A stretch of DNA of 64,000 bases from Pseudomonas botevensis (GTDB taxonomy: Bacteria; Pseudomonadota; Gammaproteobacteria; Pseudomonadales; Pseudomonadaceae), in assembly GCF_019145475.1 (NCBI RefSeq), contig NZ_JAHTKI010000010.1:62001-126000 (forward strand). Reading direction: 5' to 3'. The notes beneath the pieces are model-generated. The model searched no databases. It had not been told where the DNA came from and saw only the letters and a list, made by a program, of their open reading frames with translations. A program made the translations under genes and the position numbers. Shown piece after piece: positions 24,514 through 33,187 of the stretch (position 1 is the first letter of the stretch; the number at the start of each line of letters is the position of its first letter).

Positions 24514-24966
24514 TCAGTCGTTCTTGTCTTCCGATGCTTCCAGCGATTGCCGGTAGGTATCCAGCGCAGTCCCGAAGTCGGTGATGAACTGCGGCTCGCT
24601 CAGCCACGCCTGGGCGGTTTCGCGATCCATGCCATCGGCCCACATGCGGTAGTCGATCAGCATGTCGGCGGCCAGGTGGGTGGCGGCCATGGCTTCGTTT
24701 TCGGCGTTTTCCATGTCCAGCAGTTCCGGGTGATCGTTGATGATCCCGGACAGTTCGGACAGCAGGATTTGCAGCATGTCCTGGCGTGCGATGGCTTCGG
24801 CTTCGCGCATTTTGCTGAACATCGCCAGGGTGTATTCCGGGATCGGCTCGGCGAGGTGGCCGAGGTCATCGTCCAGGGCCAGGGGTTTGCGCCCGACCAT
24901 GCGGATCTGCTTGGCTTTGGCCTTGGCGCGTTTGGCGCGTTTCTGTTGCTTGTTCAGGGATGCCAT
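24514..24966 (-). CDS. Conserved hypothetical acidic protein, paralogue of the next gene
   Basis: A 150-residue soluble protein with a very basic N-terminal helix (MASLNKQQKRAKRAKAKAKQ) and an acidic helical body (EAEAIARQDMLQILLSELSG; LIDYRMWADGMDRETAQAWL). The upstream gene has the same start and the same D.IL..LI.YR.W pattern, so the two are tandem paralogues 6 bp apart. The basic N-terminus could bind nucleic acid. I do not recognise a named family. Confidence 0.75.
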   Translation of the reverse strand: MASLNKQQKRAKRAKAKAKQIRMVGRKPLALDDDLGHLAEPIPEYTLAMFSKMREAEAIARQDMLQILLSELSGIINDHPELLDMENAENEAMAATHLAADMLIDYRMWADGMDRETAQAWLSEPQFITDFGTALDTYRQSLEASEDKND

Positions 24967-24972
24967 GGGAAC

Positions 24973-25389
24973 TCAGTTCGATTGCTGTTGGGATTGCACG
25001 GCGATCGCGTCGGACGCTGCCACATAGTCTTTCTGGAAGTCCGCCGATTCGATCCACGCCAGGGCGCCGGCCTCGTCGGTCTCCTTCGACCACTGGCGAT
25101 ATTCGATCAGCGCGGCGAGGATGAAATCCATCGCGCCTTCTTCGCCTTCCTGCTCGTACACCAGCTCCAGCAGCGGGTCTTCGAGGAATGCGGTACACAT
25201 CGCCTGCTGGCTGATTTTCTCGGCGTCGATCATTTTCTTGAACAGCTCGGTCAGGTCCACCGACTCGAAATCGATGCGGTCGTCGTTCGGGTCCAGCTCG
25301 ACCGGCGCTTCGGCACGCTTGGTGCGGTTTTGCTTGGCCTTGGTCTTGGCCCGGGCGGCGCGTTTTTGCTGCTTGTTGGCGGAGGCCAT
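24973..25389 (-). CDS. Conserved hypothetical acidic protein, paralogue of the downstream gene
   Basis: A 138-residue protein starting MASANKQQKRAARAKTKAKQ, then an acidic body (DLTELFKKMIDAEKISQQAM; ILAALIEYRQWSKETDEAGA). The ATG at 25389 is chosen because it gives the same start as its paralogue. The pair arose by tandem duplication and diverged. Function unknown. Confidence 0.75.
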   Translation of the reverse strand: MASANKQQKRAARAKTKAKQNRTKRAEAPVELDPNDDRIDFESVDLTELFKKMIDAEKISQQAMCTAFLEDPLLELVYEQEGEEGAMDFILAALIEYRQWSKETDEAGALAWIESADFQKDYVAASDAIAVQSQQQSN

Positions 25390-25409
25390 GGGTGTTGTTC
25401 CGTGCTGCG

Positions 25410-26378
25410 TTAAAGGGTTTGGCTGCGCGGGACATGCCGCCCCGGTGTGTCGGGGGGCAGTTCGCCGGTTTGCAGCCAGGTCAGAGCGATGGGCCATAGT
25501 GTGGCTTGGTATGCGCTGCGAAAAAAGGCGAAATGTCCGACTTCTTTTTCGCCAATGTCCTGCGGCTCGATTCGCAGGTGGGTCTTTTGCGCATGGCTGA
25601 AGTAATCGAGCAGGCGTTCGATGGCGGCAATCGTGCCGTAGGGATCGTCGCTGATGCTGATCGCCAGGGCCTTTGCACGGACGTTGGCGAAGGGCAGGAC
25701 ACCGGTTTTTTCCATCAATGCGCGACCGCTTGGGCGCCGCTCGTAACGCGCGGCAGGCGTGCTCCAGTCGCGCACAACGCCTGTCGGCGTATCTTCAAGC
25801 CAGCCGAACCGCTTGCCGGGGAAGAAACCGCAGAACAGCGTGATCAAAGGCATCACAACATGCCATTTGCCGAACATGCGCCAGCGATGTTCGGCGGCGT
25901 AATCGCGCCAGTAAGCGAACTGCGCGCCGACCGTCAGCAGTCGCCGAATCAAATGCCCGGATGCGGCCAATCCTGCCGCACATCCGCCGAAGCTGTGGCC
26001 GACCACATCGATCGACTGGCCGGGAAATTCCCGTTGCGCACGGCTGAGCATCGCCTCGAAGTCCAGCGCGCCCCAATCGCTCCACGAGGCCTTGAGTCCC
26101 TTCATGACCGCCGGACGGGACTCACCGATGCCCCGGTAGTCGTAGGTGATCACATCGAAACCGTTGCCGAACAGATAAGCGGCGAAGCGCGAGTAATGAC
26201 GACAGCGCACGGAAGTGGCGGCGTTGATGATCACCACCGGGCGTTGCGCGTCGGGCAGGGTGTGGCGCCAGGTGAAGCCGCCCAAGAGGTAGCCGTCGGC
26301 GGCGGGCTCTTCGAACGGCTCGCCGTGCATTTGCATCGCTGCCGTCGACGTCGGCTCAATCTCTTCCAGTGCAGACAT
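25410..26378 (-). CDS. Alpha/beta-fold hydrolase
   Basis: A 322-residue protein with the nucleophile elbow GHSFGG, an oxyanion-hole segment near VIINAATSVR, FDVITYDYRGIGES before it, a late Asp (SISDDPYGT) and the catalytic His (GEKEVGHFAFF). It resembles the group of hydrolases annotated as serine aminopeptidase-like. ATG 26378 is preferred over GTG 26393; neither has a strong ribosome site. It probably shares a transcript with the paralogue pair, 20 bp downstream. Substrate unknown. Confidence 0.8.
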   Translation of the reverse strand: MSALEEIEPTSTAAMQMHGEPFEEPAADGYLLGGFTWRHTLPDAQRPVVIINAATSVRCRHYSRFAAYLFGNGFDVITYDYRGIGESRPAVMKGLKASWSDWGALDFEAMLSRAQREFPGQSIDVVGHSFGGCAAGLAASGHLIRRLLTVGAQFAYWRDYAAEHRWRMFGKWHVVMPLITLFCGFFPGKRFGWLEDTPTGVVRDWSTPAARYERRPSGRALMEKTGVLPFANVRAKALAISISDDPYGTIAAIERLLDYFSHAQKTHLRIEPQDIGEKEVGHFAFFRSAYQATLWPIALTWLQTGELPPDTPGRHVPRSQTL

Positions 26379-26456
26379 GTTCTGAACACTCACGGGTTTC
26401 GAACGTTGCGGTAGCCAACGATAGTCTCGACGACGCCAGCGAACAATCGGCCGGTT

Positions 26457-27071
26457 CTACTCCGTGGATTGATTGAGCAGGCGATCCTCGATCAATGCCT
26501 GTTCTCGATTGAGTTCTGCGCGCAGTTCTCTCGGGGGCTGTTTTTCATTGCCTGAGTGTTGGTGGTGGCTTCCTCCGTTGCTGGCGTTTTATCTCGGCTC
26601 TGTAGCAGGCGCTCGTAGTGGAGGGTGAGGATCTGACGATCAAGGGCGCGGCTTGACCAGTTCTGGGTGGCGGCTTCGTTCATGTACCACTGGCGGGCCT
26701 TTTCGTTGTGGACGCCCAGCAATCGGCGATAGTGGGTCCAGCTCAATTCGGAACGCACTGCGTTCCAAATTGGGAACAGCTGAAAAAAACTTCGCATGTA
26801 CCGCAGATTTCGGTCATCAAATCCTTTGCCGAACTTGACCGTTAGCTCCTTCGCCGGCAAGGCCAGCAATTGCTTGCCATACCCTGCACGCTGGGCGCCT
26901 TGCTGTTCGAACTCCACGATATGCCGGCCGATCTGCCAACTGGTCTGCACCTGGATGGTATCGACCGCACGCGGTGCCTTGTGTCGAGCTTCACGTATCA
27001 GATCGCCCCAGGTTATCCAGCCGTGAATTGATTTTCGGGTCTTGCGCGTCAACAGGTTCCAGCTGGCTCAT
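26457..27071 (-). pseudogene. Decayed DUF1016/YhcG-type nuclease gene
   Basis: The body from 27052 to about 26530 encodes the DUF1016 N-terminal domain (WGDLIREARHKAPRAVDTIQ, WQIGRHIVEFEQQGAQRAGY, NLRYMRSFFQLFPIW). The intact family is about 340-380 aa with a C-terminal PDDEXK nuclease domain; here that domain is missing. After NSPRE the frame runs out, while another frame carries the family's usual end (LRAELNREQALIEDRLLNQS, stop at 26457). The start is also shifted: MSQLEPVDAQDPKIN from ATG 27071 is in a different frame. So it has a 5' frameshift plus an internal deletion of the nuclease domain. Confidence 0.8.
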
Positions 27072-27329
27072 CGGTATTCCATGTTGTGAGATGCGGAAGG
27101 TGAGCATGCCAACAGAGCATGGGGCGGCGATGTCGGGAGCTACCGATGGAACAGAAGGAAGACGGGATAGGGTTTGCAGGAAATCGTCAGCGAACGGAGT
27201 GTTTGATGTTTTGGTCTGTAGTCCATTTCGTACCTGTCCAAAGTCCCAATCAATCTAAAACCCACTGCGCCACACAAAATCTAAACAAGGGTAACGATTG
27301 GGTTCTGCGAGAACCCGGGAGTACCCATC

Positions 27330-27779
27330 ATGAAACGCGTTCTTTCCATCGTGTTGCCCGTCGCCGCCGTTGCTGCGCTGATGTTCCCGCTGATGGCGCA
27401 GGCCACTAGCCTGGAGCCGATCGACAGCGCCGGCGTGCAAGTCCAGCAAGAGCAGCAAAACGGTATCCGCTACCTGTCCGGCGGCATCGGTCTGGATGAG
27501 TCCAGATCCATTCAGCAAACCGCCGGTTACAACCTGCACATGACCTTCGCCATTGGCGTAGATAACAAATACACCTCTGATGTCGATGTTGCGATTTCAA
27601 AGACTCAGGGTCAGAACGTTCTCAGTCTGAATCAGGCCGGCCCTCTGGTTTATGTGCAACTGCCGCCGGGCAAGTACGCGGTGACGGCGACCCGCAATGG
27701 CGTGACGCGGCATGACGTCGCCGATATCGGCGGTGGGGCGGCGCGCAATCTGGTGTTTCATTGGGATGGGGATCAATAG
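27330..27779 (+). CDS. Exported hypothetical protein
   Basis: A 149-residue protein with a Sec signal peptide (MKRVLSIVLPVAAVAALMFP, then LMAQA before TSLEP). The mature part is a predicted beta-sandwich: PLVYVQLPPGKYAVTATRNG resembles a carboxypeptidase-regulatory/transthyretin-like strand pair, and GGIGLDESRSIQQTAGYNLH precedes it. Probably periplasmic. A common type in Pseudomonas; role unknown. Confidence 0.8.
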   Translation: MKRVLSIVLPVAAVAALMFPLMAQATSLEPIDSAGVQVQQEQQNGIRYLSGGIGLDESRSIQQTAGYNLHMTFAIGVDNKYTSDVDVAISKTQGQNVLSLNQAGPLVYVQLPPGKYAVTATRNGVTRHDVADIGGGAARNLVFHWDGDQ

Positions 27780-27861
27780 CGGCCGGTGCATTTGCCAGGG
27801 ATGGCGAGATAAGCGGGTACAATCCCGCGCTTCATGTTTTGTGACGTAAGGAAGCGCGGGT

Positions 27862-28152
27862 TTGAAAGGGATTTTTCGTTTGGGTTTTGTTGTGGGCCTC
27901 GTGTTGCAGCTGGTCGGCTGCGGAACGCTTATCGGGCGTTTGAATGACGGTTTATCCGATGCCCGGTATTACCGAGGGGTGGATGGCAATCTTCACCTGC
28001 TGGGTCTGCGTGGAGGAGGCAGCGATGGCATGCCGGCAGCAATCATCTGTTACATGATGATTGTCTGCCCGGTCATCACCGTCGTATCCCTCCCAGTGGA
28101 TGCCGCTCTGGACACGGTTCTGCTGCCTGTCGATTACGTCAATACACTTTAG
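27862..28152 (+). CDS. YceK/YidQ-like lipoprotein
   Basis: A 96-residue protein with a lipoprotein signal (MKGIFRLGFVVGLVLQ, lipobox LVGC). The C-terminal segment CPVITVVSLPVDAALDTVLL with VDYV resembles the YceK/YidQ family. TTG start, with AAGGAAG seven nt upstream. It should be a small envelope lipoprotein. No operon partner within 80 bp other than the exported protein before it. Confidence 0.75.
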   Translation: MKGIFRLGFVVGLVLQLVGCGTLIGRLNDGLSDARYYRGVDGNLHLLGLRGGGSDGMPAAIICYMMIVCPVITVVSLPVDAALDTVLLPVDYVNTL

Positions 28153-28286
28153 GTTTTCTGCGCGTGGCGCTTGCGTTTTGGCGTGCGCGCGGGCTTTGCC
28201 ACTTTGCGGTAGATCCACCGGCCGAATGCGGAAGTTGCCAGCAGAAACACGCTTGGAACCTGTTTCCTGTCCTGACGGCAAAGCGG

Positions 28287-29150
28287 TTATCGGGCATTGA
28301 TGAACCGTGCTATCTCGCTCGCCAATTCCACCGCGCGCGGCGTGTTTTCCCGAAGCCACGTTGATACCCCGTGGTCGCACCCTGGCAGGACGATTTTTTT
28401 CAACTGATGGGGTGCCAGACTCTTTTCAATGGCTTCGATGACCTCGTATGGAATTGCGCTATTGATCTCGCGCGCGCCCATTTGCCGGGTTCCGGCAGAC
28501 GTACCGGCGATCCCGCCAAACGCGGTTGACCGGAGGCCATCGTATTCGCCGATCACCAGCAACACCTCGCCGTCGAACGTGCGCAGGAACTCCAGCGATG
28601 GCGAGTCGAGAAAACCGTAGGGCACAGAAATGGCCTGTTTGAAGGATGGGCCAAAGGTTTGTTCCCAGGCCGCCTCTGCGTACAGGGCGGGACAGAACAG
28701 GATGATCCGTCGGACTGAAGCGCGATGAACTTGCGCCACTTTGAGCGCCAGTGCACCGCCCAGGCTGTGACCGATCACCGTGCCGAGTTCGGCACCGAGA
28801 TGATCGGCAAACTGCAAGGCCTCCAGAAGGTTTCGCGCCAGCGAAGTGTTTTCAGGGACGATGTCGGCGCAGGGGTTGTGGCCGGAAAGATTGAAACTCA
28901 GGCTGGCAATCCCTTGCGCCTGCAAGGGATACAGGATCGCATTGAGTCGCGAATAGTCGGAACGGGCGCCATGGATGGTCAGCACCTTCGGCATTGATGT
29001 TTCCCCGCCGCGGCTTGCCAGTACGCGACCTTCAAGCTGGTAGCCGGCGAAGGTCTGCGAAAAGAAATACGCAGGGCCGGTTGGCGCCTCGTCGAACTGC
29101 AACCGGGACCGAAGTCGAGATGCGCCGGTCAACGCCAACCGATTGATCAT
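28287..29150 (-). CDS. Alpha/beta hydrolase
   Basis: A 287-residue hydrolase: LTIHGARSDYSRLN, nucleophile elbow GHSLGG, EVLLVIGEYDGLRS with the acid, and CDHGVSTWL with the catalytic His. It starts 4 nt inside the TSUP permease gene and ends the operon that begins with the Fe(II)/2-oxoglutarate dioxygenase. A role in hydrolysing or releasing the same metabolite that the oxygenase modifies is inferred from the operon only. Confidence 0.82.
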   Translation of the reverse strand: MINRLALTGASRLRSRLQFDEAPTGPAYFFSQTFAGYQLEGRVLASRGGETSMPKVLTIHGARSDYSRLNAILYPLQAQGIASLSFNLSGHNPCADIVPENTSLARNLLEALQFADHLGAELGTVIGHSLGGALALKVAQVHRASVRRIILFCPALYAEAAWEQTFGPSFKQAISVPYGFLDSPSLEFLRTFDGEVLLVIGEYDGLRSTAFGGIAGTSAGTRQMGAREINSAIPYEVIEAIEKSLAPHQLKKIVLPGCDHGVSTWLRENTPRAVELASEIARFINAR

Positions 29151-29938
29151 AAGGCTGCCAGGGTGTGAATGACTGCAACACGCAATGGATTGGTCTCCAC
29201 GCTCAGAAGTTTGATCGCCAATGCGCAGCAAACCACAATCAACATGGGTTTGATCAAGCGTGGGCCGACCCGGACAGCGGCTCTTGCGCCCAGTTGTGCG
29301 CCGAGGAAGGCTGCCAGTGCCATGGCAATCGCGATCGGCCAGATGATCACGCCTTTGGTGATGAAGACTGACAGCGATCCCAGGTTGCAAGAGGCGTTGG
29401 CCAGTTTGGTGAAGCTCATTGCCCGCATCATTCCAAGCCCGCAGAGCAGAACGAAACCGACGATAAAGAAAGAGCCGACACCGGGGCCGAATATGCCGTC
29501 GTAAAAGCCCAGGATCGGCGCCACGGTGAACGAGAAAAGCAGAATGCCGATTCTCTTGCGGCGATCCTCGTTGGCCAGTTTCGGCGAGAGCGCAAAGTAA
29601 ATCGCCACCAGAATAAGCATGATGGGTACGCACACTTCCAGATAGCGTTTGTCGATGGAACTGACCAATAGCGCACCGCTGGCTCCACCCATGAATGCGC
29701 AGATAACCAGAAAGCGTCCTTCGCGCCATTCAATCATTCCTTTGCGAGCAAAGGTGACGGTTGCCGAAATAGTGGCCGATGCGGCCTGGAACTTGTTTGT
29801 GGCAATCGCACTGATCGGGTCGACACCGGCCAGAAACAAGGCAGGCAAAGTAATCAAACCGCCGCCGCCGGCAATTGCATCAAAAAAACCGGCGCAAAAA
29901 GCCACAAGCGCCAACATGCCAATTACATCCCAAGCCAT
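29147..29938 (-). CDS. TSUP-family (TauE/SafE) inner-membrane permease
   Basis: A 263-residue protein with about eight TM helices and the family signatures FCAGFFDAIAGGGGLITLPA at the N-terminus and GFYDGIFGPGVGSFFIVGFV in the second half, a typical inverted repeat. TSUP proteins export or import organosulfur compounds or other small organic anions. It lies 77 bp after the dioxygenase gene and overlaps the hydrolase by 4 nt. Confidence 0.9.
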   Translation of the reverse strand: MAWDVIGMLALVAFCAGFFDAIAGGGGLITLPALFLAGVDPISAIATNKFQAASATISATVTFARKGMIEWREGRFLVICAFMGGASGALLVSSIDKRYLEVCVPIMLILVAIYFALSPKLANEDRRKRIGILLFSFTVAPILGFYDGIFGPGVGSFFIVGFVLLCGLGMMRAMSFTKLANASCNLGSLSVFITKGVIIWPIAIAMALAAFLGAQLGARAAVRVGPRLIKPMLIVVCCALAIKLLSVETNPLRVAVIHTLAAL

Positions 29939-30015
29939 TACAGTTTTCCTTTTATAGTTATTGGCCGGCCATCCACATGACCAGCCATTTCAACAGCCTT
30001 GCAGCGCAATCAATA

Positions 30016-31095
30016 TCAGCCCTGTATCAGCAGCGGATCGTCTGAAATGACAATGGGGGATGAGAACTTCGACAATCCGAAGATGCGCACCAGCACGCGT
30101 CGGTTGTCCTTGATGACATCACGACAGTGCAAGGCACGGACGTTATTGATCACCATCGCCGACGCTTGCGTCAGCGTGTATTGAACCGGTGTTGCGTTAC
30201 CTACGCTTTGGCAAAGATCTGCGTAAGCCGCTTTTACAAAGTCTGAGGCGTTGTCGTTGACCGAAAAACGGTACGAGTTGAATCGCGCGGCGAATCCGAC
30301 TTTGTCATCGAACTCCAGAATCGAAACATTGCGACCATCCTCGCCCTTGCCGCTGACGAAGGAGTCGCTGCGGGTGAACTGGAAGTTGCCCGTTGTGAGC
30401 GCGAGGCATCCCGTGACGCCGATTTCGTCCAGCAGGGGCGGCAACGGAATCACCGAGGTCGGCTCCAGGCCTGGATTCCACAGGGCCGACAGGATCAGCG
30501 ACGACGGGGAGGGCGAGTGCCCGTCTTTCGCGTTCACGGCGCACCAGTACGGAGCCTCGGTGTGCGGGCCGAGCGCAAGGCCGGAATGGGAGCTCAGCTC
30601 TTTGATTTCTGGTTCGTCATTGATTCTGGTCAGTCCGCCGCCCTTGAAGTTGGCGACAAGTCGGACCAGTTTGCCTTCGTTGTCCATGTCATAGGCAAAG
30701 GCGCTGTTATCCACCAGTTTCAACAGTATCTGATTACGTGCCGCCAGGCAAAGCACGTCGTAACGATCCTCCAGAGCGGCCAGGTCGGGAAGTTCATCCG
30801 GAGGGTTGCTGTCGGTGACTGTTTGCATTCCCTCAAAAATCAGCAGGGAAACCAGGCCGTCGGAGTAAGCGCCGAGAAGTTCGCACTGATCCTTTGAAAA
30901 TGAAAACTTCAACTCAGTCGCCGCCAGCGAGGCTTTGGACTTGGCACCTGCGGCTTGTGGTCCGCCCATGACTGCCAATTCTTCGGAGAACTTATGCAGT
31001 AGCTCTGATTGTTGCGTATCAAAGCGGAAAGTTCTGACTTCCTGTTCAACAAAAGACGTAACGGTTTTATGGGTTTGTTGTATGGCTTCGGTCAT
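30016..31095 (-). CDS. TauD/TfdA-like (clavaminate-synthase type) Fe(II)/2-oxoglutarate dioxygenase
   Basis: A 359-residue protein with the iron-binding HxE...H triad: LGPHTEAPYW (His-x-Glu) and RALHCRD (distal His), plus RVLVRIFG supplying the 2-oxoglutarate-binding Arg. The sequence HSGLALGPHTEAP places it with oxygenases such as VioC/AsnO that hydroxylate free amino acids, rather than taurine dioxygenase. No biosynthetic genes adjoin except the TSUP permease and a hydrolase, so it may make or degrade a small amino-acid-derived metabolite. Substrate unproven. Confidence 0.82.
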   Translation of the reverse strand: MTEAIQQTHKTVTSFVEQEVRTFRFDTQQSELLHKFSEELAVMGGPQAAGAKSKASLAATELKFSFSKDQCELLGAYSDGLVSLLIFEGMQTVTDSNPPDELPDLAALEDRYDVLCLAARNQILLKLVDNSAFAYDMDNEGKLVRLVANFKGGGLTRINDEPEIKELSSHSGLALGPHTEAPYWCAVNAKDGHSPSPSSLILSALWNPGLEPTSVIPLPPLLDEIGVTGCLALTTGNFQFTRSDSFVSGKGEDGRNVSILEFDDKVGFAARFNSYRFSVNDNASDFVKAAYADLCQSVGNATPVQYTLTQASAMVINNVRALHCRDVIKDNRRVLVRIFGLSKFSSPIVISDDPLLIQG

Positions 31096-31476
31096 TGTTT
31101 ACATCCCTGTCGTATCCGCTCCCTTTGTATTTTTTGTGGGAGCTGTTGGCTGTTTCGATGATGCAATGCGTGCCGAGCGCACGCACAGATCCGGGCGTGG
31201 GCGAATTGATGCAGGTTTGGTTTTATCGGGAGGGCACAGGGGCGCTGTGACGCGACAGTTCAAAACAAGTGTTGGATGCCTTGTCAGTGTTTGCTGTCGC
31301 TTGTCTGACAGCGTTAAACAACAGCAGATGACCTGCGCTGAGGTCTTGTCCTCCATGACAAGTTTATGAGGGGCTGTGAGTTTTCCTGCTCACAGACGCA
31401 ACTCTCCTGATGCCTGCAATAACCTCGGTAAAGTCCGATGGTTCGAAGGTGCGGAGTGCGTTATTTGGGTGGCGCG
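31096..31476. other. Upstream region of the dioxygenase operon
   Basis: 381 bp without a supported gene; it must hold the operon promoter. A small inverted repeat ctgtgag / ctcacag (31374-31380, 31389-31395) is the only structure I noticed. Confidence 0.5.
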
Positions 31477-31617
31477 TTAAGTGCTGGTCATCAGGGCTGA
31501 AGTGCCCGACGAATTTTTTCGACAGTCATCAATGACCCGCCGGAAAAAGCTGGCTGAGCCTACCATCAAAATAATGGCCAGCAAAAGCACTGGAAGAGAG
31601 GGTGAGGGGTGGCTCAT
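31477..31617 (-). CDS. Possible small single-pass membrane protein
   Basis: A 46-codon ORF starting MSHPSPSLPVLLLAIILMVG and continuing SASFFRRVIDDCRKN, i.e. one convincing hydrophobic helix followed by basic residues. There is no clear ribosome site and it lies just downstream of the tRNA-Phe terminator. It may be a real short protein or chance; family unknown. Confidence 0.3.
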   Translation of the reverse strand: MSHPSPSLPVLLLAIILMVGSASFFRRVIDDCRKNSSGTSALMTST

Positions 31618-31631
31618 CAAATCCCGGGCAT

Positions 31632-31664
31632 AAAAAAACCCTGAATCTTGCGATTCAGGGTTTT
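31632..31664 (-). terminator. Intrinsic terminator of tRNA-Phe
   Basis: A 13-bp stem (31635-31647 and 31652-31664) with a 4-nt loop is followed on the minus strand by seven T. It begins 8 nt after the tRNA 3' end. Confidence 0.9.
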
Positions 31665-31671
31665 CGGTATT

Positions 31672-31747
31672 TGGTGCCCAGAGACGGAATCGAACCGCCG
31701 ACACGGGGATTTTCAATCCCCTGCTCTACCGACTGAGCTATCTGGGC
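31672..31747 (-). tRNA. tRNA-Phe (anticodon GAA)
   Basis: The minus-strand 76-mer begins GCCCAGATAGCTCAGTCGG and has the anticodon loop TTGAAAA within GGGGA/TCCCC stems, a T-arm GGTTCGATTCC, and ends GGGCACCA. Own promoter and terminator are visible on both sides. Confidence 0.97.
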
Positions 31748-31757
31748 AACGGGGCGC

Positions 31758-31786
31758 ATTAAAAGCGTTTTTCAGGGTTCCGTCAA
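31758..31786 (-). promoter_or_regulatory. Sigma-70 promoter of tRNA-Phe
   Basis: On the minus strand TTGACG (31781-31786) and TTTAAT (31758-31763) are 17 bp apart, ending 10 bp before the tRNA, in an AT-rich context. Confidence 0.7.
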
Positions 31787-31850
31787 CGAATTTTTTAAAA
31801 TTTCTTAAATTAATTCCGTCGCTTACGATCCGACCCCCGATTTTGCGGGT

Positions 31851-32123
31851 TTACTCTGCAGGCGGAACGTAGCCTTCGGCCTGGGCGTATTCCTCGCCGG
31901 AGAAGAACTTGTCCATTTCGCCCTGAATGAATTTGCGGTCTTCGGCGTTCATCATGTTCAGGCGTTTTTCGTTGATCAGCAGGGTCTGGTGTTTCTGCCA
32001 GTCGGCCCAGGCCTTGGCGGAGACGTGTTCGAAGATGTCCTGTCCCTTGGGACCCGGGTACGGAGGACGCTCCAGGCCTTCGAGTTGTTCTTTGTATTTG
32101 CGGCACATTACGGTACGGGTCAT
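31851..32123 (-). CDS. yggX: Fe(II)-trafficking protein YggX
   Basis: A 90-residue protein starting [20 protein letters not shown] with the conserved Cys7 and the [19 protein letters not shown] and [15 protein letters not shown] blocks of YggX. It protects iron-sulfur clusters and sequesters Fe(II) in oxidative stress. Its start overlaps the mutY stop by 4 nt, the usual mutY-yggX coupling; MutY itself carries a 4Fe-4S cluster. Confidence 0.93.
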   Translation of the reverse strand: MTRTVMCRKYKEQLEGLERPPYPGPKGQDIFEHVSAKAWADWQKHQTLLINEKRLNMMNAEDRKFIQGEMDKFFSGEEYAQAEGYVPPAE

Positions 32124-33187
32124 GACGACACTCCTGCATTCAATACGGCGGCCGCGCGTTCGAGCAAGGTCTTGACCGGGGCGGCGAGGCCCAGGCGCGG
32201 CGGGGTGGCGAGGTTATACCAGAGCCAGTCGGCCTCGGCCATGTGATGGCCGGCCTCCTGCACCTGAACCAGCCAGGGTTCGATGGACAACTGGAAATGG
32301 CTGAACGTGTGGACAAGGCTCGGCAGCGCCTGCTGCTCGCCCAGCTCCAGCGAGTGCTGCGCGGCAAGGTGTTGCAGGTCGTCGAGGTCGTCGAGTTCCG
32401 GCAGGCTCCACAAACCGCCCCAGAGGCCGGTGGACGGGCGACGATAAAGCAGGATCGCGCCATCCTCGTTGGCCAGCAGCGGCATCAGCGTGCGCTTCTG
32501 CGGGATAGCCTTGCGCGGCTTGGGAATCGGGTAGCGGGTTTCCTGGCCGAGCATGTGCGCTTCGCAGCCCTTTTCCAGCGGGCACAGCAGGCAGCTCGGC
32601 TTGCTGCGGGTGCAGAGCGTGGCGCCGAGATCCATCATTGCCTGGGTGTAGGCGTTGACCCGGTCATGGGGTGTGAAGCGTTCGGCGTTGGCCCATAGCT
32701 GTCTGGCGACCTTCGGCTCACCGGGGTAGCCCTCTTGCGCGGTAAAGCGCGCCAGCACCCGTTTGACGTTGCCGTCGAGGATCGGCGCGCGCAGGCCCAT
32801 GCTGATACTGGCGATCGCTCCGGCGGTGGACAGGCCGATCCCCGGCAAGTCCGTGAGCTTCTCGACATCGCGTGGAAATTCGCCGCCGTACTGGCTGACG
32901 ACGATCTTCGCGGTCTTCTGCAAATTGCGCGCGCGGGTGTAGTAACCCAGGCCCGTCCACAGGTGCAGTACTTCGTCCTCCGGCGCTTCGGCCAGCGCTT
33001 CGACTGTCGGCAGCGCGGCCATGAAACGGTCGAAATAGTTGAGCACGGTGCTGACCTGAGTCTGCTGCAACATGATCTCCGAGACCCACACCCGATACGG
33101 GTTGATGCCCTGCTGCCAGGGCAAATCGTGGCGGCCATGGCGGTCGAACCATTCCAGCACCGCCGTGGAAAACTGCTCCGCTCTCAT
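32120..33187 (-). CDS. mutY: A/G-specific adenine DNA glycosylase
   Basis: A 355-residue enzyme: [20 protein letters not shown] then EIMLQQTQV with the catalytic Glu, helix-hairpin-helix [12 protein letters not shown], catalytic Asp in [12 protein letters not shown], cluster ligands C-x6-C-x2-C-x5-C ([16 protein letters not shown]) and a C-terminal NUDIX-like domain. It removes adenine opposite 8-oxoguanine. It is coupled by 4-nt overlaps to the AsmA-like gene before it and yggX after it. Confidence 0.95.
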   Translation of the reverse strand: MRAEQFSTAVLEWFDRHGRHDLPWQQGINPYRVWVSEIMLQQTQVSTVLNYFDRFMAALPTVEALAEAPEDEVLHLWTGLGYYTRARNLQKTAKIVVSQYGGEFPRDVEKLTDLPGIGLSTAGAIASISMGLRAPILDGNVKRVLARFTAQEGYPGEPKVARQLWANAERFTPHDRVNAYTQAMMDLGATLCTRSKPSCLLCPLEKGCEAHMLGQETRYPIPKPRKAIPQKRTLMPLLANEDGAILLYRRPSTGLWGGLWSLPELDDLDDLQHLAAQHSLELGEQQALPSLVHTFSHFQLSIEPWLVQVQEAGHHMAEADWLWYNLATPPRLGLAAPVKTLLERAAAVLNAGVSS

